Program-made: the position numbers and the translations under genes | Shown here: in pieces, positions 1-16,485 of the stretch | Numbering within the stretch: position 1 is the first letter of the stretch | How the letters are laid out: each line of letters opens with the position of its first letter | Notes under the pieces: model-generated | Told to the model about the DNA's origin: nothing | Databases searched by the model: none | What the model saw: only the letters and a program-made list of their open reading frames with translations | Assembly: GCA_016946835.1 (NCBI GenBank) | Contig: JACVTC010000148.1 | Location: forward strand, 1 to 55,000 | Reading direction: 5' to 3' | Source of the DNA: Neocallimastix lanati (nom. inval.) | Taxonomy: Eukaryota > Neocallimastigomycota > Neocallimastigomycetes > Neocallimastigales > Neocallimastigaceae | DNA length: 55,000 bases

Positions 1-1349
1 TATTATATTATATGATTAATATTAAAAAAAATTTACATTAGCAAATAAAAATATTTATATTTAATTATTTTTGTTACCAAAGCCTAATAACAAAGTATAT
101 AATTTTCATATTTTATTAATTATTTTATTATATATTAATTGGGTTATATAGTTATATATTATTTTATATATTTAAATTTTTCTTAAATTATTATAGAATA
201 TAATTTGTGTTTTTTTTTTTTTTTAAATAAACTTTTTTCATCAGATGAACAAATTTATATAAACTTCTTCATTAAATTTAATATATTATTAAATATTAAA
301 ATTTAATAATATTATTATATAATCTTTAATATTTAATATATATGGATTATATGGATTATAGAATAAACTTAAAATAATTAAATAATAATAACAAAATATT
401 AATTAAGACTTATTGATATAAGTTTATAAAATAACTTTATAATTAAATAATTATTAATTTTTTTAAATAAATTTTTGAATTAAATCAAATAAATCTTAAT
501 TAATAAATTTATAAAAATAAAATAAAAATGTGTTATAAATGAATTTGATTATTATTATAAACCTAAATGAATTATATTACTTCTAAATTATTTAAATCTA
601 TTACCTACTAATAATGATAAAATTGATTCTTATAATTAACAAAGTTTATTGAAATTATATGAGTTGGAATATAAATAATCCCAATAATAATTTTAATGCT
701 AATATAAATGGTCTAAATAGTAATAATAATAATAAAATGATGATAAATAAATAATTTATTAATAATTTATTAATATTTAAATAAAAATTATTATAATTTA
801 ATAAAAAATATTAATTTTTAATAAAAATGTCTTAAAAAGAAAAATATTATAATAAAGAAAATATTTAAGGAACATTTTTATTATACTGATATTTTCTTAA
901 TTTTTTTTTAATACAGAAGTAGAAAAAATAATTATTAAAACCAATAATAAGTAATTTTGAATATATGTAAAAAAAAAAAATTATGTTATTATAATTTTGA
1001 TAATATTTTCCCATATTGTTTTTGTAAAGAATTTTAGGCACATATTACTAATATTTTTAAACATATACATAACATTTATAATATAATAATTAATTTAAAT
1101 AATTTTATTATTACAATTATATATATTTTTAATTATTTTCTACATAATTTGTATTGTATCATATTTACTATTTAGTATATTCAAATAGATGAAAAAAGAA
1201 ACTTAAAATCTAATACTAAATATATATATAATTTAATTTTTATATAAAGTTTTTTTCTTAAAATTTATAAAAATTTTTCAATCAATATTACAAAACCTGA
1301 ATAAAAAAAAATTAAACTATATGTTTTAGTGTTGTAAATTTTTAAAATC
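1..1349. other. AT-rich intergenic DNA, no gene seen
   Basis: Almost pure A/T with short poly(A) and poly(T) runs. Reading both strands I find no coding exon, RNA gene or element. The window may begin inside an intergenic region. Confidence 0.6.
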
Positions 1350-1350
1350 T

Positions 1351-1560
<210 letters not shown>

Positions 1561-1739
1561 ATTTTTTTTGTTAAAAAAAGCTGTTTTTTATTTAATTGAA
1601 TATTTTTTGTTAAGAAAATTATATCTTATATAAATTATTGTATATAAAATTTTTAATTATATATATATATTAATTAATGTCAATCAATATTTGAAAAAAA
1701 AAAAAAAAAAAAAAAAAAAAGAGTTTATTCCTAAAAAAA

Positions 1740-2150
1740 AGTCTTTTTAATTTTTATCCTGGTGTTAGTACTTAGGACTAATACACATAAGGTCTATGGA
1801 TAAATTACTTCTTGAATTTATATAGGGCGATTTTCGTTCTTCAAGATGGTGTTATGGCAAGTATTCCTTTTGATAGGCTATATAATTGTTAGTTCAGAGA
1901 GCATTTGATCTGAGAGGATTAGTGTTGTTGTTCCTCTATCAACGATGGTTCAAAAGATCATTGAAAAGAAGCCAACCATATAAAGCTAAAGCGGGGTATA
2001 GGGAATGTCTTTCATATTAGCTTTTTTTAAATAGAGATGAGTGTCGATGACCAAGAGGTATGCAAAGAATCCAATAAGACTTTGATACATTTAAGTGAGA
2101 GACTGGAGGCCCTATTGTCCTCTCTCTCGTTAATCCCAGTCAAGAAAAAA
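1740..2150. other. GC-richer island of about 410 bp ending in poly(A); possible SINE or structured RNA
   Basis: This block stands out from its almost pure A/T surroundings. It is preceded by a poly(A) run and ends in a short poly(A) tract on the plus strand. Near its 3' end (about 2095-2145) GAGAGA can pair with TCTCTC and GAGG with CCTC, and an alternative ACTGG/CCAGT pairing overlaps. A GGTTCAAAAGA string at about 1947 weakly resembles a Pol III B box. No open frame of note is present. It could be a retroposed element, the tail of a LINE or an RNA gene. I checked it by eye against U1-U6, SRP and RNase P signature motifs and saw none. Confidence 0.4.
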
Positions 2151-2783
2151 AAATATTAAAATGCTAAGATTAATTACAATATGTATATTTATGTTATATA
2201 ATATAATAATGTATAATTAATAACAAATAAAAAAAATTAATTATTAAAAGATAATTTTTTAAACTTTATTTATTAATTTTTTATATCAATTGAATTATAT
2301 TTTTAAATTATATTTAATTGAAAAAAAAATCTTTTATTTAAAGGAAAAATTAAAAAAAAAAAAAAAAAAAAGATTTAATAGAATTAATTACAAATACACA
2401 CATTACTATTTATATGTTTTTATTATGAGAATAATTTATTAATTTATTAAAATTAATTATTTTTAATTATAAATTCTTTTTAGGAAATTTTTTTAATTTA
2501 TTTAAATTTAATAATTATAGATAAAGTTAATTGCTAAATTATAATTTTAGATATTATATATAATTTTATATATATAAAAAAAGAGAAAAGACTTTTATAT
2601 AATAAACTTTATTTTTGATTATTCTAAAAATTTTTTATATTATTATTCACACTTATATAAATATATAGAAGTATGAAAAATATAATATATATATAATATA
2701 TTTTCTTTTTGCATTTTATTTTATTTAGTTTTTACTTCTATTTTAATTTTTTTTTTTTTAAAGATATAGTTAGATAAAAAAAA

Positions 2784-5924
<3,141 letters not shown>

Positions 5925-6859
5925 AAATAAATATTATATAGTTAATATTTATTTAATAATTCTTATTCTTTTATTATTTTTCTTTAATTCTCTCATTGTT
6001 ATATTTATTATTATTAAAAAAGGTTCAATTTTTTTTTTTTTTTATTTTGATCTTTTTTTTATTTTTTTTATTTTTTTATTTTTTTTTTGTTTTTATTTTT
6101 ATTTTATTTTTATTGTTCTTATTATTATTTTAGAATATTGCAATAACTTACTACATAAATAGATCTTTTTTTCTTCTTATATATTTATATATATTTCTAT
6201 AAATTTTTAATATTTTAATTTTTAAAAATAGCAATACATTATTCACATATATAAAATTTATATTAATTATTAATTATAAGTATTTAATAAAAATCAAATA
6301 AATTTAAATAATTCAAAAATTCGAAAAAGAAAATTTTATTCTTTAGTATATAAAAGATACTATTTTTTTTTTATTAATACTAATATTAATATTATAACAT
6401 TACCATTTATTTTTTATATTTAAATACGGAGTTTTTATATTTAATTTTTATTTATTTTTATTTTTTTTCATCAATTTATTATATTTATTTTTTTTTTTTT
6501 ATTTATTTATATTTATTTATATTTATTTATTTATTTTATTTTTTTTTTTATTTTTATTTTTTTAAATTAATTAAAAAAGATATTTTAAAATGAAAAAATT
6601 TGAACAAAAAAAGTAATAAATATAATAATAATAGATAAATTAATGAAAAATAATAATAAATAATAAATCAATAAATAAAATAAAATATTTGAGAAATTTT
6701 ATTTTATTTATTTCATTTTATTTTTTATTTTTTATTTTTTATTTTTTTATTTTTTTTTTTATTTTTTTATTTTTAATTTTATTTTTTTGGATAAAATAAC
6801 AATAGTAAAAATAAATTATATAAATACTTTTACTTTATCATTCTAATTATAAATAAATA

Positions 6860-6897
<38 letters not shown>

Positions 6898-6977
6898 CAT
6901 CACTAAATATAATTATATCTATTTTAATTATTAAAATTATAAACATAGAATATAAATAAGATTTTTTTTTTCTTTTT
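5925..6977. other. Convergent intergenic region, no gene seen
   Basis: Tail-to-tail spacer between RSPH14 and the unknown gene at 6978-8489. It is dominated by T-rich runs, including a long poly(T) at about 6868-6897. No coding or RNA signal is recognised. Confidence 0.6.
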
Positions 6978-8489
6978 TTAAAGATTATTATCAATATAAT
7001 ATTGATATCTTTTACGAATATGAATAGGTAATGTTGGATCTTGTAATCGATTTTTAAGAAACTCATTACAATCTGAAATATCTTTTCTTTGACGTCTTCT
7101 CCTTGTCCTTGTCGAAAGTAAAGGTAGCTCATTACTATTTGATTCGTTACTTGATACGATAGGTAATGGTATTGTATTATCCGATGAATTATCTGTAAAA
7201 ATAGGTAATGCTTTTTCAAATGTTGATGATGGTGAAATTATTGGCTTTATAATTATTGGTTCTTTCAATTTTTCTACTGATGTATCAATTGTGGGTTTTG
7301 CCAATGGTAATACAATTTCATTCTTTTCTGATTCATTTTTTTCCTCTTTAGGATCATTTTTTATATTCGAAAGTACCTCATTACTATCTGATTCGTTATT
7401 TGATACGATAGGTAATGGTAATGATTTATCTAATGAATTATTTGTAAAAATAGGTAATGCTTTTTCAAAAGATGATGATGGTGAAATTATTGGCTTTATA
7501 ATTATTGGTTCTTTCAATTTTTCTACCGAAGTATCAGTTGTGGGTTTTACTAATGGTAATACTTCATTCTTTTCTGATTTCACCTTTTCTTCTTTAGAAT
7601 CATTTTTCAAATTATCATTTCTAGTATTATTTTCATTACTTTTTTTACCTTTACTATTTTCTTTTTCATCGAATACACTGTTTGAATTTTCATTATTTTT
7701 ATTATTTTCATTATTTCTTTTATTTTTACTTACATTCAAATTTTTAGTCAACGATTTTTCGTTTAATGTTAATGAAGATAAATCATACGTAATTTTATCG
7801 ATTTCATTACTATAAACAGCTATATCTTGATTTATAGGTGTTAAATTGTTTTTTATTGAAATTTTACTTTCTTCATTTTTATTTTTAAATTTATCTTTTT
7901 CTTCTTTTTCTGTTTTATGATTTAATGTATTACTTTTAGTATTATTATTACTTAACAAAAGACTAGTTCTTTTCATAGCTGAAAAAGATTTATCATTTTT
8001 ATAATTTAAAAAAGTTGGAGCTGATTTAGGTGAAATTGACTCAGACATCCAATAATTTCTATTTTTATAGTTATTACTAAATGGATTATTTGGATTGAAT
8101 TCTGCATTATTAATTGTTGGTGGAGAATAAACTGCTTGATTTGATTCTAAAGAATTCAAAGAAGAGGAAGACAAAGAACTACTTGAAGTTAATGACGAAG
8201 ATGAATGATTGTTAGAAAATGTTGATGAAGATAAATAAGATGAGGATAAAGAATTTTCATAATCTACTGATTTTGATGAAGATGGAATTGGTATAGGTGA
8301 AGTAAATGAAACGTTATTTGTTAACTCTATTTCATTATGTTTATTTTTATTACTGAATTCCATTTCATTATAAATATTTATCCCATTATTGAAATTATCA
8401 TTATCTGATTTTTTTTCACTTATAGTATTTTCTTTATCTTTTAATGATTCTGCATTTTCAGTTGTTATATTATCTTTAATTTCTGCCAT
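6978..8489 (-). CDS. Hypothetical low-complexity protein with internal 82-residue duplication and basic C-terminal motif
   Basis: Single-exon frame of 503 residues; I do not recognise a family. Residues 1-110 are Asn/Ser-rich with long serine runs. Residues 185-300 are Lys/Glu/Asn-rich. Residues about 295-376 and 377-453 are a tandem duplication sharing TSVEKLKEPIIIKPIISPSS, FEKALPIFT and LPIVS. The C-terminus (461-503) changes character: RTRRRRQRK, then ISDCNEFLKNRLQDPTLPIH, a compact segment that could be a short functional or nuclear-targeting tail. It is largely disordered by composition. The ATG at 8489 is the first in the frame and follows an A-rich leader. The SH3 gene's stop lies only about 118 bp upstream on the same strand. 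Codon use matches the neighbours. Confidence 0.75.
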   Translation of the reverse strand: MAEIKDNITTENAESLKDKENTISEKKSDNDNFNNGINIYNEMEFSNKNKHNEIELTNNVSFTSPIPIPSSSKSVDYENSLSSSYLSSSTFSNNHSSSSLTSSSSLSSSSLNSLESNQAVYSPPTINNAEFNPNNPFSNNYKNRNYWMSESISPKSAPTFLNYKNDKSFSAMKRTSLLLSNNNTKSNTLNHKTEKEEKDKFKNKNEESKISIKNNLTPINQDIAVYSNEIDKITYDLSSLTLNEKSLTKNLNVSKNKRNNENNKNNENSNSVFDEKENSKGKKSNENNTRNDNLKNDSKEEKVKSEKNEVLPLVKPTTDTSVEKLKEPIIIKPIISPSSSFEKALPIFTNNSLDKSLPLPIVSNNESDSNEVLSNIKNDPKEEKNESEKNEIVLPLAKPTIDTSVEKLKEPIIIKPIISPSSTFEKALPIFTDNSSDNTIPLPIVSSNESNSNELPLLSTRTRRRRQRKDISDCNEFLKNRLQDPTLPIHIRKRYQYYIDNNL

Positions 8490-8607
8490 TAATAAATCCT
8501 TTTTTTTTTTTTTTATTTATTTTCATTTTAATTTTTTTTATACAATATAATAAAAATATATATATATTATTTATATATTTAGAGAAATGAAACAAATTTA
8601 ACAATTT

Positions 8608-9781
8608 TTAATTAATATGGTTAAATATTATATTATTTACTGCTTCTGTAGGTGGAAAAATTACGATTCCTGTTCCTCCACTTTCTGCCATTTGTAAGCA
8701 TTTTAATGGAAACATTCCACTTTCACCTGACGCAGGATGATAACTTTTTAAATTAATAATAATTGATTAATTAATTGTAATATAATTATTTATAATTACT
8801 AAGAAATTATATATATGTACATGCATTAAAATTAAGGTTATAATAATATAAAAATATAATTTTCTATATTTACCCAAATGCCCATCCATCAGGGAAAAAG
8901 TGTTGTATTGCTACGGCGTCATCTTTTTTTAATGACAACAAATCAGGGTTAGCCTTTTTATTACTTGACTTTTCATTATGACTATCATAACTATGATAAG
9001 ATGGATAACATGTTAAATTTTCCATAATTAATGATAATGGATGTACATTAGAATAATCCTCTTTTTCTTCAGTTACTACAATATTTATGTTTTCGGACTT
9101 TGTAGTATTCTTTTCATAGTCCTTTGGATCTATAATATTATCATTATGTTTATGAATAAATTCACTACCATCATGAGATAGAGTAATACTTCTACCACCA
9201 CCTCCACCCCATCTTTTTTCTTTTATTTTCTTATTTCGATGATGATGGTGATGGTGGTGATGTTTAGTATGATAATTGTTTTCTTGGAAAAGAGGTTGCT
9301 TATTTTCATAATTATTTGTTGGAATATTTAAATAATTTTGTTTAATATTATCAATATTATTCATTATAGGTAGTGAACCTACAGTTGTTTGTGAATATTT
9401 TGATTGAATTATAGTTGCATTGACATTTGTATCAATAAATGAACTATTTAATTTTAAACCTTTATTTTTAAGTAGATATACACCTTTCTTTTCTCCAGAT
9501 ATATTTTTACTCATATATAGTGGGGGCTTATTACTAATTGTTTGCTGATGCAAAGAAACTGAAGAAGCGTTTTGATGATCTCTTTCGTTTAATTGCTTGA
9601 ACTCTCCATTTTTTATTATTTCTGGTTGCTTTTTTTTATTTTCCAAAGGTCCAGTTAATTGACTATTTTGTTTAATAATAGAGGATAGTGAAGAAGAAAC
9701 TTCATTTATTTTTTTTATTTCTGTCTTTTCAAACAAAGATGATTGTGATGAGGTATTGGTATCAAATGACATATTACTCAT
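8608..9781 (-). CDS. SH3-domain protein with C-terminal fungal-type SH3, 2 exons
   Basis: Exons 9781-8874 and 8743-8608 give a 347-residue protein. The intron begins GTAAAT and ends AAAAG, and the join is in phase. Residues 1-275 are disordered, with a run of eight histidines and a short glycine run near residues 175-200. From about residue 280 the sequence shows SH3 landmarks: LLSLKKDDAVAI (RT-loop/strand pattern), PDGWAFG (the conserved GW) and, across the intron, GESGMFPLKCL (where the canonical domain has G.FP.NYV). This form resembles SH3 domains of the fungal Fus1/Bzz1 style, which bind proline-rich partners in cortical signalling or actin assembly. The ligand and specific orthologue are unknown. 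Splitting the domain across an intron means that the first exon alone looks truncated at AFG. Confidence 0.8.
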
Positions 9782-11332
<1,551 letters not shown>

Positions 11333-11600
11333 TTTTTTTTTTTTTATTTCCGGTATGTACATTAGTTTCATCCCTCCCTTAAGGACAATTGGAATATTGA
11401 GATGGTCACTTACTTCCATATAGGCTGATATTGTCCCTACTGTACGGCCTTACTGAGTGTTCAGCATTAAAACTCTGACATATATATTATTGCTGAGAAT
11501 TTTTCTAGTACTTTTCCTTGGAGCGCTTCTCCAGTTCCTAATTTCTTTAAGTGATGATAATATATCCTAACCCATGAACATTTCGTACTAGGTCCCTTGG
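11333..11600 (-). mobile_element. SINE-like element, copy 1 (minus strand), poly(A)-tailed
   Basis: Read on the minus strand this segment aligns over most of its length with 26337-26614. Shared blocks in order are GTACGAA, GGGTTAGG, TTAGGAACTGG, AAATTCTCAG, CTGAACA, CAGTA, GGGACAATATC, CTCAATATTCC, AGGGAGG and ACCGGAA, followed by A-rich DNA. In this copy the poly(A) appears as a poly(T) run at 11333-11345. It has no open frame, so it is a non-autonomous, retroposed-type repeat. The 5' boundary is uncertain and may extend to about 11800. Confidence 0.8.
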
Positions 11601-12180
11601 GAAATTCATGGACGTCAGAAAGATTGCAATTTTGTAGAATATATATTATAAGTCATAAGTAGAATATATATCTACATGTTCACATGAAATCATGTACCCA
11701 AATTCTAGTAATTCCTTTGTTAATATATTTAATTAAGTGATTGTGCATTTCGTGCATTTCGTAAATCGTGCATTTCGTAATGTGGATTATAAATATTTTA
11801 CAATAAAGCCATACATTTTTAAGATATTATGAGTATTTTTAATAATGGAAATTATATTGTTAACTATAATTTTATTATAATATATTAATAACTATAATTT
11901 TATCTAACATATTAGATATATTTTTATTCTTCTTCATTTACTAATTATTAAAATATCAATATATCATATGCATTATAAATAAAGAAATATATTATAAATA
12001 TATTAAGAAAAAAAAGAATATATAAAAAATGCTAAAAATAAAATTTAATAAAAAATAAAGTTAATGTAATACAATGAAAAAAAAAAAGAAAATTTAAAAG
12101 TTATTGTATTATGATAAGAATAGATATCATTTCTACCAAAAATATTTAGTAAAATAAAACAATGAAATAACATCTGTAGA
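11601..12180. other. Moderately GC-richer flank with a GTGCATTTCGT short repeat
   Basis: This may be part of, or an older insertion beside, the SINE-like element. At about 11745-11785 the string GTGCATTTCGT or its core is repeated three times. No gene is recognised. Confidence 0.4.
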
Positions 12181-12364
12181 GAAGAAGAGTGAAGACCATT
12201 AAACTCTCCCTTGAACAAAGAGAAATGCTATCAAGAGATTCAATTTCCATAGATTCGTTGTATAAATGATGATTATTATTATTTATGTAAAATGTAATAG
12301 AAAATTTTCTTTGCCATATTTTTTCTACGTTGACTTTCTTGGCTATGAAGAGTTTTTTACAATA

Positions 12365-13135
12365 CTAATCAAAGAGTAACTCAAGAGAGCTACTAACGAC
12401 TGATATAGTTCTGGTAAGGTAATCCGCGTGACTAACTATATATGGAACATTAGATTCATAATTCTTTAATAGAAGTTCTTTTAAATGTCTTTGTTTCTCA
12501 GTATTGAACTGTAGCCCATCTAAAGCTAAAGTTCCATCAAGAATGAACATAAAAATATTTTAATTTGATTTTCACAAACTAAAATAGATGAGTAATAAGG
12601 GAATAAAGGTAATTTCCTCGTTTTACTTCAAAACAAATTAAAAAGGTCATTAATAAAAACTAATGATTTCCATAATTTATTTAAAAAAGTGGAACATGCA
12701 AATATCTAATGGATAAACGACTGACCACCTTTACAAAAACATGGACAACATTTGGGACAATTTTCTGTAATTCTACCACTTTTAAAAGTAATAGTGTTTT
12801 ACTTATATACAAATCTTAAACATAATATCTAGTTAAATCCTAAATTAAGCTTTGAGTATTTACAGTTAAAATTGAATAAATTTATTATGTTAATGAATTT
12901 TGTTTTTTTGATTTATTATAGTTATTTCCTATAATACCTTTTTTTGTTGCAATATCAGACCAATATACTTCAATAATATTACTAAACTTTTTAATTCTTT
13001 TACCTAAGAATATTTACGCATAGTAGGAATATTTTTAATAAGATCTTTAACAATATAACTAGAATTATTCCATTTACAAAGGCACTTAGTTTTCATTGAC
13101 GCACAGAAACCAGCATTAAGGAAAATATGAAGGTC
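12365..13135 (-). pseudogene. Decayed coding fossil of unknown family, Cys-rich segments
   Basis: On the minus strand several short protein-like blocks follow each other in different frames. A Cys-containing block (13135 to about 13012) includes GFCASMKTKCLCKWNNSSYI and then KDLIKNIPTMRKYS. A block after a frame change contains KKFSNIIEVYWSDIATKKG. A short Cys-rich block near 12710-12790 reads ITENCPKCCPCFCKGG, and a 61-codon frame lies at 12550-12365. Frameshifts and stops separate them and no intact gene can be built. The base composition is richer than the flanks, as expected of an old transposon or dead gene. I cannot name the family. Confidence 0.4.
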
Positions 13136-13514
13136 TCAAGAAGAACGTAAGTTCTAATATCAGAATTCCTTTTAATGTAAAATATTGAATAAATAAATGC
13201 TTCTTTTTTAATTACATACTTAATATTTAATTATTATTTTCAATTTTTCTTATTGTTTAAAAAAAAATAAAAAACGACTGTTAAATATATATTATAATTA
13301 TCATTATAAAAATGATTTTTATAAGTTTGGAAAATAAAATTTAATTTTTTTTGACACATTTAGATATCTTTGTATTGATTATTTTTTTATAATTTAATCT
13401 TTTATTATATTGTTACTGTTATCTTATTTTTATTTTATTTTATTTTGTTTTATTTTTTTCCTTATATTTCCTCTTAAAGGAAATTATTGTTATTATAATG
13501 GAAAAGCAATTAAT

Positions 13515-13652
13515 TCACCACTTATTATCCTTTGCAGTTAAAACTTCGCAACCTGTTTCGGTAACTAAAAGGGTATGCTCAAATTGAGCTATATTATAAA
13601 TTCAATATTAAAAAATATTAATTATAGTATATTTTATATTTTATATCATTTA

Positions 13653-13697
<45 letters not shown>

Positions 13698-15538
13698 AAA
13701 AGCATAATTTTAGTTATAGTTATAATTATTATTTTTATTACTATTAATATAGTAAATTTATTATTTACCTGATCTTTTTCCATCAGTAGTGACGGCTGTC
13801 CAATCCTATAAATTAATTATATAAGTATATTTTATTAATATTCAATAGATTTTATTATTATTTCTTATTATATAAGTTATAAAATTAATAATATTGAATT
13901 ATCTAATTACATCTGGCCATTGAGTATCTTTATAACTTCCTTCATTAATCATTGGTTCAATAGTAAAGATATGACTATTTAAAGATGTTAAATCAAATTA
14001 ATAAAGTATAACATATTATATACATATAAATTTATATGTTTAATTATTTACCCTGGCTTCATGACACCAAATGTTTTATTATGAGCATAGTGACATACAG
14101 TTGGAGCACAGTGAAAATGTCTGTGAACTCCATGTCCACAGTATGATCTTACAACACTAAAACCTTTAGATTTAACATAATTTTCAATTACATTACCAAT
14201 TTCACGATAAAGAACTCCAGGTTTTACTATTTTTCAAAGAAAAATAAAAAAGAAGGAAAAAAAAAAATATTAAATAAATTTTAATTTTTCTAATGCATTT
14301 TAAATATTTATATATTATTTATTGTTATATAACATTTACCAATAGCAATTGCTCTCTTTAAACTTTCTTTAGTTACATCAACTAATTTTCTACCATTAGC
14401 ATCAACATTACCAACTAAAAAGGTTTTATTACTATCACCTATTTTTTTATTTAGTTATTCAGTTATTTATTTATTTATTTATTTTATTTTTAATTATTTT
14501 ATTTTAAAAATCATAATGAATTTACAATTATTAATTATAAAACTGTCATTAATAAATGATTATATTAAAACTAATATTTTATATAATATATAATAATTAT
14601 GAAAAATACCATGGAAGCCCTTATAATAGCAAGATACATCAACGTTTACAATATCACCATCTTCAAGTTTTCTATTATCTGGAATACCATGACAAATAAC
14701 TTCATTTACCGAGGTACAAACTGATTTTGGATAATGCATATAATTTAATGGACTTGGATAAGCATCACGCTTAATAGTTTCTTCATGAACAGCTCTATCA
14801 ATTTCATCGGTAGTAATTCCTGGTTTAATAATTCTTCCAGCAGCTTCAAGAACTTCTCTAGTAATCTTATGATAATAATAAGATTATTACTATAATTAGT
14901 CTAAATATATATGTATATATAAAAATATATATATATTTAGTAAAACACACCTCACATGCTTTTCTACAAAGTTCTAATTCTTTTCCTGTAATAACTTCAA
15001 TTTGCTTATCACCAGCAATATTCATTTCTGAAGTTGGATAACCTTTTTATATATTTAAATTTAATATTAATTGAAAATTGGTGAATATAGATATGATTAT
15101 CACTAATTTTAATAAAGAAAATAATTTAATAATTTATATACCTGATTCTGCATAATCTGGCAATTCAATATGAGAAGGAATTGGACGTTTTGGTGAAAGA
15201 GGGTAAACTGGTCTAAGTGTTCCAGTAAAATGATAATTTGGGAATGGATTATAAAATGTAACAACTATATTAATAATAATTTATTAAAATTAAATTTTAT
15301 AATTAATAATATGTTTAAAAATATATTTTCGTTATATAAAAATATTTTCTTATGTTAAAAATTTATTCAAATTATTTTTAATATTAAAGTATATAATATA
15401 CACCATTATGCTTCTTTTTATGTTCAATCCAACAAGATTTAAAACAATCTTGAGAACAATAAAAACCACCTTCAATATTTTTTTTTATACTATTTTAAAA
15501 ATAAGTATATATTTCATATAAGAATAATAGTTTTAAAT

Positions 15539-15569
<31 letters not shown>

Positions 15570-15701
15570 TTAATAATAATAATAATATATATATATATAA
15601 ATTTTTAAATTTGTTTGATGGAAATTCTTCTTTTACCAAGTTGGGCATCTAAGCTTTGCTGAGTTATCACAATTTGGATTTTCACAAATTCTTTCAATCA
15701 T
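13515..15701 (-). CDS. MAP1: Methionine aminopeptidase type 1 (MetAP1), 10 exons
   Basis: Cytosolic metalloprotease removing the initiator Met from nascent proteins. Exons: 15701-15637, 15489-15404, 15264-15142, 15042-14951, 14865-14610, 14438-14340, 14226-14052, 13974-13911, 13805-13769 and 13588-13515. All are GT-AG, in phase, and total 356 residues. The N-terminus has the MYND-like zinc finger typical of eukaryotic MetAP1 ([17 protein letters not shown], then FYCSQDCF and HKKKH). The pita-bread catalytic domain shows [14 protein letters not shown] with metal-ligand aspartates about 198 and 209, spaced 11 apart as in the family. It also shows [10 protein letters not shown] (catalytic/ligand His), FTIEPM (ligand Glu) and AQFEHT (ligand Glu), then the usual LLVTETGCE end. 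All five metal ligands are present. The gene is divergent from PEX10, with 784 bp between the starts. Confidence 0.96.
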
Positions 15702-16485
15702 CTCTTTTCATTTATAAAATAATATTATATTTAATTGATTTTTCATTAATTTATAAAATATTAATAGTAAATGCAATAAATATTTTAATTTACACATACC
15801 TTAATCTATATAATTAATTATACTTTAATAAAATGGTATACTTATTAAATAATTTAATTTCTTTAACTTTGTAAATATAAATTTCTATATTAACTATTTT
15901 GAAAGATTTTCTTTTATAAATTTTTGGTTTTTTTAAAATTATATTTTTTAAATTTTATAGCCTATAAATTTTAATATAATTGGATAACTATTCCTCAGGA
16001 TATTTTATAGATATTTGACATAGATATATAGTAATGTAATTTAAATTTATGTAAATTAATTGAATCAGATGTAATATACATGAACTAATATAAACATTTA
16101 AATATTTTTTAATATTATTCACAAAAAACTTATAAAAAAAAAATATAAATAAATAAATAAATAAATAATAAATAAATAAATAAGTCCAATAATTAATTAT
16201 TTAAACAAAGAATTAAAATATAAATTATATTTCTAAAAAAAAAAAAAAAATTATTAAAAATATTTTGTTCAAAAAGATTTATAAAAAAATAATAAAAATA
16301 ATTAAAAAAAAATTAAAAATTTAAAAATTTAAATATAAAAAAAAAAAAAAAAATAAAAAATAAAATAAAATAAAATTATTTAATTTAAAAATAATAATTG
16401 TTAATTTCTTTATAAAATTTAATAAAATTTCATATAATTTATAAATTGATATATTCTAATTTTTGACAATATCAAAAATTTTTAC
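15702..16485. other. Divergent promoter region shared by MetAP1 and PEX10
   Basis: 784-bp AT-rich spacer between two head-to-head start codons, with (AAAT)n and poly(A) tracts. Both promoters must lie here by position. I cannot pick out a specific TATA box or factor site against the AT background. Confidence 0.4.

Noticed and set aside
1947-1959. GGTTCAAAAGATC as a tRNA B box
   Set aside because: No cloverleaf can be drawn around it and no A box at the right distance; no tRNA gene found anywhere in the window.
7291-7815. Plus-strand 174-codon frame
   Set aside because: Phe/Ser-rich antisense shadow of the duplicated region in the minus-strand gene 6978-8489.
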